Assembly: GCA_964600225.1 (NCBI GenBank)
Contig: CAZRIT010000044.1
Location: forward strand, 1 to 16,684
Length of the DNA: 16,684 nucleotides
Direction of reading: 5' to 3'
From: CAZRIT01 sp964600225
GTDB lineage: Bacteria > Bacillota > Clostridia > Christensenellales > CAG-138
In this document: piece by piece, positions 14,808 through 16,684 of the stretch
How positions within the stretch are numbered: position 1 is the first letter of the stretch
Layout of the letters: each line of letters opens with the position of its first letter
Position numbers and translations under genes: made by a program
Notes under the pieces: model-generated
Databases searched by the model: none
The model's input: only the letters and a program-made list of their open reading frames with translations
Told to the model about the DNA's origin: nothing

Positions 14808-14978
14808 GACGATTCGCGGTTCCACCCTGATTTATTACTTGTTTGCGCTGTATCGGGCGGCCCCGATTCCGATCGGCGGGCGGTCTTGGCGTCAATCCGC
14901 GTGCCACGCTTGCAGCAAACGCGCGGCTCTCTGAAACGCGGACGCAAAAACGCTACTGGTTCCCGCGTCGTTTCGGAC
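14772..14978 (-). promoter_or_regulatory. T-box riboswitch (tRNA-Thr sensing)
   Basis: The T-box core AGGGTGGAACCGCG is at 14828-14815 (minus strand), followed by CCCT (14808-14805) that would pair with its AGGG in the antiterminator. Upstream, Stem I is recognisable. GCGGG (14966-14962) pairs with CCCGC (14880-14876), and an AGTA loop element (14957-14954) faces a specifier loop reading CAAGACCG (14888-14881). The distal AGAGAGCC element is at 14932-14925. The likely specifier codon is ACC (14884-14882), a threonine codon, in agreement with thrS downstream. An ACG at 14892-14890 lies in the paired part and is a less likely specifier. Uncharged tRNA-Thr should stabilise the antiterminator and allow thrS transcription. 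Confidence 0.93.
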
Positions 14979-14984
14979 ACCCTC

Positions 14985-15013
14985 AGTATAGTCGTCAAAA
15001 ATCCGTTTGTCAA
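14985..15013 (-). promoter_or_regulatory. SigA-type promoter for thrS leader
   Basis: Minus strand TTGACA (15013-15008), a 17-base spacer and TATACT (14990-14985). Transcription would start near 14978, just before the T-box Stem I. It is divergent from the rpsF promoter 45 bases away. Confidence 0.85.
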
Positions 15014-15057
15014 CGCGCCGAGCGGCGAAAAACCCGCATATTTTGCCCGCAACGGGC

Positions 15058-15086
15058 TTGCATCGGCGGCGGATTTATGCTATACT
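15058..15086 (+). promoter_or_regulatory. SigA-type promoter for rpsF operon
   Basis: TTGCAT (15058-15063), a 17-base spacer and TATACT (15081-15086), with TGC directly before the -10 making an extended -10. Start is expected near 15093, giving a leader of about 60 bases. Confidence 0.85.
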
Positions 15087-15107
15087 GCCCAAGCTAACGT
15101 CCTTCTT

Positions 15108-15127
15108 GCTCCGTTTGGAAGCGGAGC
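15108..15127 (+). promoter_or_regulatory. Leader hairpin of rpsF, possible S6:S18 site
   Basis: GCTCCG (15108-15113) pairs perfectly with CGGAGC (15122-15127), enclosing TTTGGAAG. It lies between the promoter and the ribosome binding site. In many bacteria the S6:S18 complex binds a CCG-containing hairpin in its own rpsF leader for feedback control. The position and the CCG/GGA content are compatible, but I cannot verify the fold against the known motif. Confidence 0.35.
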
Positions 15128-15153
15128 CATTAGACCATAAGGAGGTGAAATGA

Positions 15154-15441
15154 ATGAATCAGTACGAAGTTTTGTACATCATCGTACCCGATCTGGACGA
15201 AGAAGCAGCCCGTGCAAGCATCGAAAAATTCAAAGGCATCGTCGAAACCAACGGCGGTGAAGTGACGGCGGTCGACGAGTGGGGCAAAAAGCGCCTTGCT
15301 TACGAGATCAACTACAAGACCGAGGGTTATTACGTTCTGATGTCGTTCAACGGTGCGTCGGAGCTTCCCAAGGAGCTTGAGCGTAACTTTAAGAACGACG
15401 AACAGATCCTGCGCTACCTTGTTACACGCAAGGAAGCGTAA
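15154..15441 (+). CDS. rpsF: 30S ribosomal protein S6
   Basis: A 95-residue protein of the small subunit that binds 16S rRNA as a heterodimer with S18 in the platform. The typical start MNQYEVLYIIVPDLDEE and the core segment WGKKRLAYEINYKTEGYYVLMSF are clear. It lacks a long acidic C-terminal tail. The ATG at 15154 has GGAGG eight bases upstream. An ATG four bases earlier is out of frame. It is the first gene of the rpsF-ssb-rpsR operon, 30 bases before ssb. Confidence 0.97.
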   Translation: MNQYEVLYIIVPDLDEEAARASIEKFKGIVETNGGEVTAVDEWGKKRLAYEINYKTEGYYVLMSFNGASELPKELERNFKNDEQILRYLVTRKEA

Positions 15442-15471
15442 CGCACCAACGGACCGAAAGGATGGCTCAGC

Positions 15472-15906
15472 ATGAACAAAATCACCTTGATCGGTAACCT
15501 CACCCATGATCCCGAAGTGCGCAGCACGCCCAACGGCGTCACCGTGTGTTCCTTCAACATCGCCGTCAACCGCCGCTTTGCGGGCCAGGATGGCCAGCGG
15601 CAGACCGACTTCTTCCGCATCAACGCCTGGCGTCAGCTTGGCGAAACATGCTCGCGCTACCTGTCCAAGGGGCGCAAGGTTGCAGTCTTGGGCGAATTGC
15701 AGGCGCGTACCTACGAGGCCAAGGATGGCACCACGCGTATGTCGCTGGATGTCTCCGCGGACGAGGTGGAGTTCCTCTCCCCGCGTTCTCAGGAGGATGG
15801 CGGGTACAACGCGGGGGCAGGCGCAGCGGCGCCCCGCCAAAACGCAGCCAACCCGCAGGATCTGGCAGGGTTTACCGACATTCAGGCGGACGACATCCCG
15901 TTTTAA
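15472..15906 (+). CDS. ssb: Single-stranded DNA-binding protein
   Basis: A 144-residue SSB that coats single-stranded DNA during replication, repair and recombination, normally as a tetramer. Residues 1 to about 105 form the OB fold, starting MNKITLIGNLTHDPEVRSTPNG and including FFRINAWRQLGETCSRYLSKGRKVAVLGEL. A Gly/Ala/Gln-rich linker (about 108-130) follows. The protein ends in the acidic tip ADDIPF, the docking site for partner enzymes. An AAAGGA-type ribosome binding site precedes the ATG. Its place between rpsF and rpsR is the conserved Bacillota order. The 58-base gap to rpsR contains a five-pair hairpin, GGCGG (15921-15925) with CCGCC (15931-15935). Confidence 0.97.
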   Translation: MNKITLIGNLTHDPEVRSTPNGVTVCSFNIAVNRRFAGQDGQRQTDFFRINAWRQLGETCSRYLSKGRKVAVLGELQARTYEAKDGTTRMSLDVSADEVEFLSPRSQEDGGYNAGAGAAAPRQNAANPQDLAGFTDIQADDIPF

Positions 15907-15964
15907 CCAAGACCCAATTCGGCGGCTTGACCGCCAAATGTACTTTGAATAGGAGGCTTGCACC

Positions 15965-16207
15965 ATGGAAGACCGTAAAATGCGTCCCCGCCCCAGGCGG
16001 AGCCGCCGCAAGGTTTGCAAGTTCTGCGTTGATAAGGCCACGAGCATCGATTACAAGGATATCCGTACCCTTGAAAAGTTTGTGACCGAGCGCGGCAAGA
16101 TCATGCCCCGCCGTATGTCGGGCGTGTGCGCCAAGCATCAGCGCGATCTGGCAATTGCCATCAAGCGCGCGCGCATCGTAGCACTTCTGCCCTATGTGGC
16201 GGACTGA
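15965..16207 (+). CDS. rpsR: 30S ribosomal protein S18
   Basis: An 80-residue basic protein that pairs with S6 on the 30S platform. The conserved core YKDIRTLEKFVTERGKIMPRR and the ending KRARIVALLPYV are characteristic. Cys18, Cys21, Cys55 and His58 suggest a zinc-binding C+ form of S18, whereas many S18 proteins have lost these cysteines. AGGAGG (15951-15956) lies eight bases before the ATG. It is the last gene of the operon and is followed by a terminator; rplI, often nearby in other bacteria, is not next. Confidence 0.97.
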   Translation: MEDRKMRPRPRRSRRKVCKFCVDKATSIDYKDIRTLEKFVTERGKIMPRRMSGVCAKHQRDLAIAIKRARIVALLPYVAD

Positions 16208-16246
16208 CAAACCAACATAACCGCATCCCCCAAGGAAGTTAGCAAA

Positions 16247-16275
16247 AACGGCCGTCCAGAACAGGGCGGCCGTTT
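16247..16275 (+). terminator. Intrinsic terminator after rpsR
   Basis: AACGGCCGTCC (16247-16257) pairs with GGGCGGCCGTT (16264-16274), eleven pairs with one G-T, around a six-base loop. The stem's own last two bases and the one following give only TTT. The hairpin is strong but the T-tract is short. The remaining bases to 16349 show nothing recognisable. Confidence 0.7.
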
Positions 16276-16349
16276 CAATGCGTTTGTGCGTTCATGCTGC
16301 GAATGCAAAAAACTCCTGCCGAATTCGTGGCGGAATGCCGAAGCGCATG

Positions 16350-16378
16350 TTGACTTTTGCATGGAAAGCCTTTAGAAT
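16350..16378 (+). promoter_or_regulatory. SigA-type promoter for tRNA-Gly and tuf
   Basis: TTGACT (16350-16355), a 17-base spacer and TAGAAT (16373-16378). Transcription would start near 16385, about 40 bases before the mature tRNA. No terminator is visible between the tRNA and tuf, so both may be on one transcript. Confidence 0.75.
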
Positions 16379-16424
16379 AGTGGTACTATCGTGGTGGCGT
16401 ATGGAGTAGCGGTACGCCGTGCAT

Positions 16425-16498
16425 GCGGGTGTAGCTCAGTGGCAGAGCACCGGCTTCCCAAGCCGGCTATGTGGGTTCGATTCCCATCACCCGCTCCA
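16425..16498 (+). tRNA. tRNA-Gly, anticodon CCC
   Basis: A complete cloverleaf of 74 bases with encoded CCA. The acceptor is GCGGGTG with CACCCGC, discriminator T. The D-arm is GCTC/GAGC with a seven-base loop. The anticodon arm is CCGGC/GCCGG with loop TTCCCAA, giving anticodon CCC, which reads GGG. The variable loop is CTAT. The T-arm is GTGGG/CCCAT with loop TTCGATT. It stands alone before tuf. The 131 bases after it contain one small hairpin (GCACGC 16511-16516 with GCGTGC 16521-16526) and the tuf ribosome binding site. Confidence 0.96.
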
Positions 16499-16629
16499 CA
16501 AACGCCGTTTGCACGCATGGGCGTGCGGGCGCGTTGCAACCTTTCCGGGGCCGCCCGGCGCAGATGCCCGCTGCCGTTACAAATTCCGCACGCGGGTAAC
16601 ACACGAAAAATTAGGAGGAGCATTCTGTA

Positions 16630-16684
16630 ATGGCAAAGGCAAAATTTGAGAGAACGAAACCGCATGTAAACATCGGAACGATCG
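16630..16684 (+). CDS. tuf: Elongation factor Tu, N-terminal fragment (cut by window edge)
   Basis: Only the first 18 codons are inside the window: MAKAKFERTKPHVNIGTI. This is the almost invariant EF-Tu N-terminus that leads into the G1 motif GHVDHGKT, just beyond the edge. EF-Tu carries aminoacyl-tRNA to the ribosome. AGGAGG lies about ten bases before the ATG. It probably shares a transcript with tRNA-Gly. Truncation is due to the window end, not a defect. Confidence 0.93.
   Translation, partial: MAKAKFERTKPHVNIGTI

Overview
The window reads as chromosomal DNA of a high-GC member of the Bacillota, most likely a Clostridia-type organism. Supporting signs are a T-box riboswitch in front of thrS, strong AGGAGG-type ribosome binding sites, SigA-like promoters (TTGACA/TATAAT class), the rpsF-ssb-rpsR operon, and coding sequence that I judge by eye to be near 60% GC with strong G/C bias at third positions. 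That bias produces many long antisense open frames, which were discarded. The species cannot be named from the sequence alone.

Layout. Positions 1-409 are intergenic: interspersed repeats and GC-rich hairpins. Positions 410-3952 (minus strand) hold a likely three-gene transcription unit: a 3-hydroxyisobutyrate-dehydrogenase-family reductase, an iron-type alcohol dehydrogenase and a PepV-like M20 dipeptidase. Positions 3973-4009 form a divergent control region, where a perfect 14-bp palindrome overlaps a near-consensus promoter. Positions 4081-8414 (plus) encode glnS and gltX, almost touching, then ychF. Positions 8415-8804 are a gene-free stretch with stacked hairpins, a direct repeat and an extended -10 promoter. 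Positions 8805-11418 (plus) encode an ECF sigma factor overlapping a single-pass membrane protein with a large extracytoplasmic beta-propeller. Positions 11419-11790 hold a strong terminator and more repeats. Positions 11791-14727 (minus) encode thrS followed by a family 2 glycosyltransferase, with a T-box leader and promoter at 14772-15013. Positions 15058-16275 (plus) are the rpsF-ssb-rpsR operon. Positions 16350-16684 hold a promoter, tRNA-Gly(CCC) and the first codons of tuf (EF-Tu), cut by the window edge.

How the genes work together. Most of the window is translation machinery: three aminoacyl-tRNA synthetases, a ribosome-associated ATPase, two small-subunit proteins with SSB, a tRNA and EF-Tu. 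The thrS gene appears to be induced when Thr-tRNA is uncharged, through a T-box whose likely specifier codon is ACC. The part with the least settled biology is the sigma factor/beta-propeller pair. It has the layout of an ECF sigma factor and its membrane anti-sigma partner, but lacks the usual zinc-finger anti-sigma motif. I see no insertion sequence, CRISPR array, phage or defence gene.
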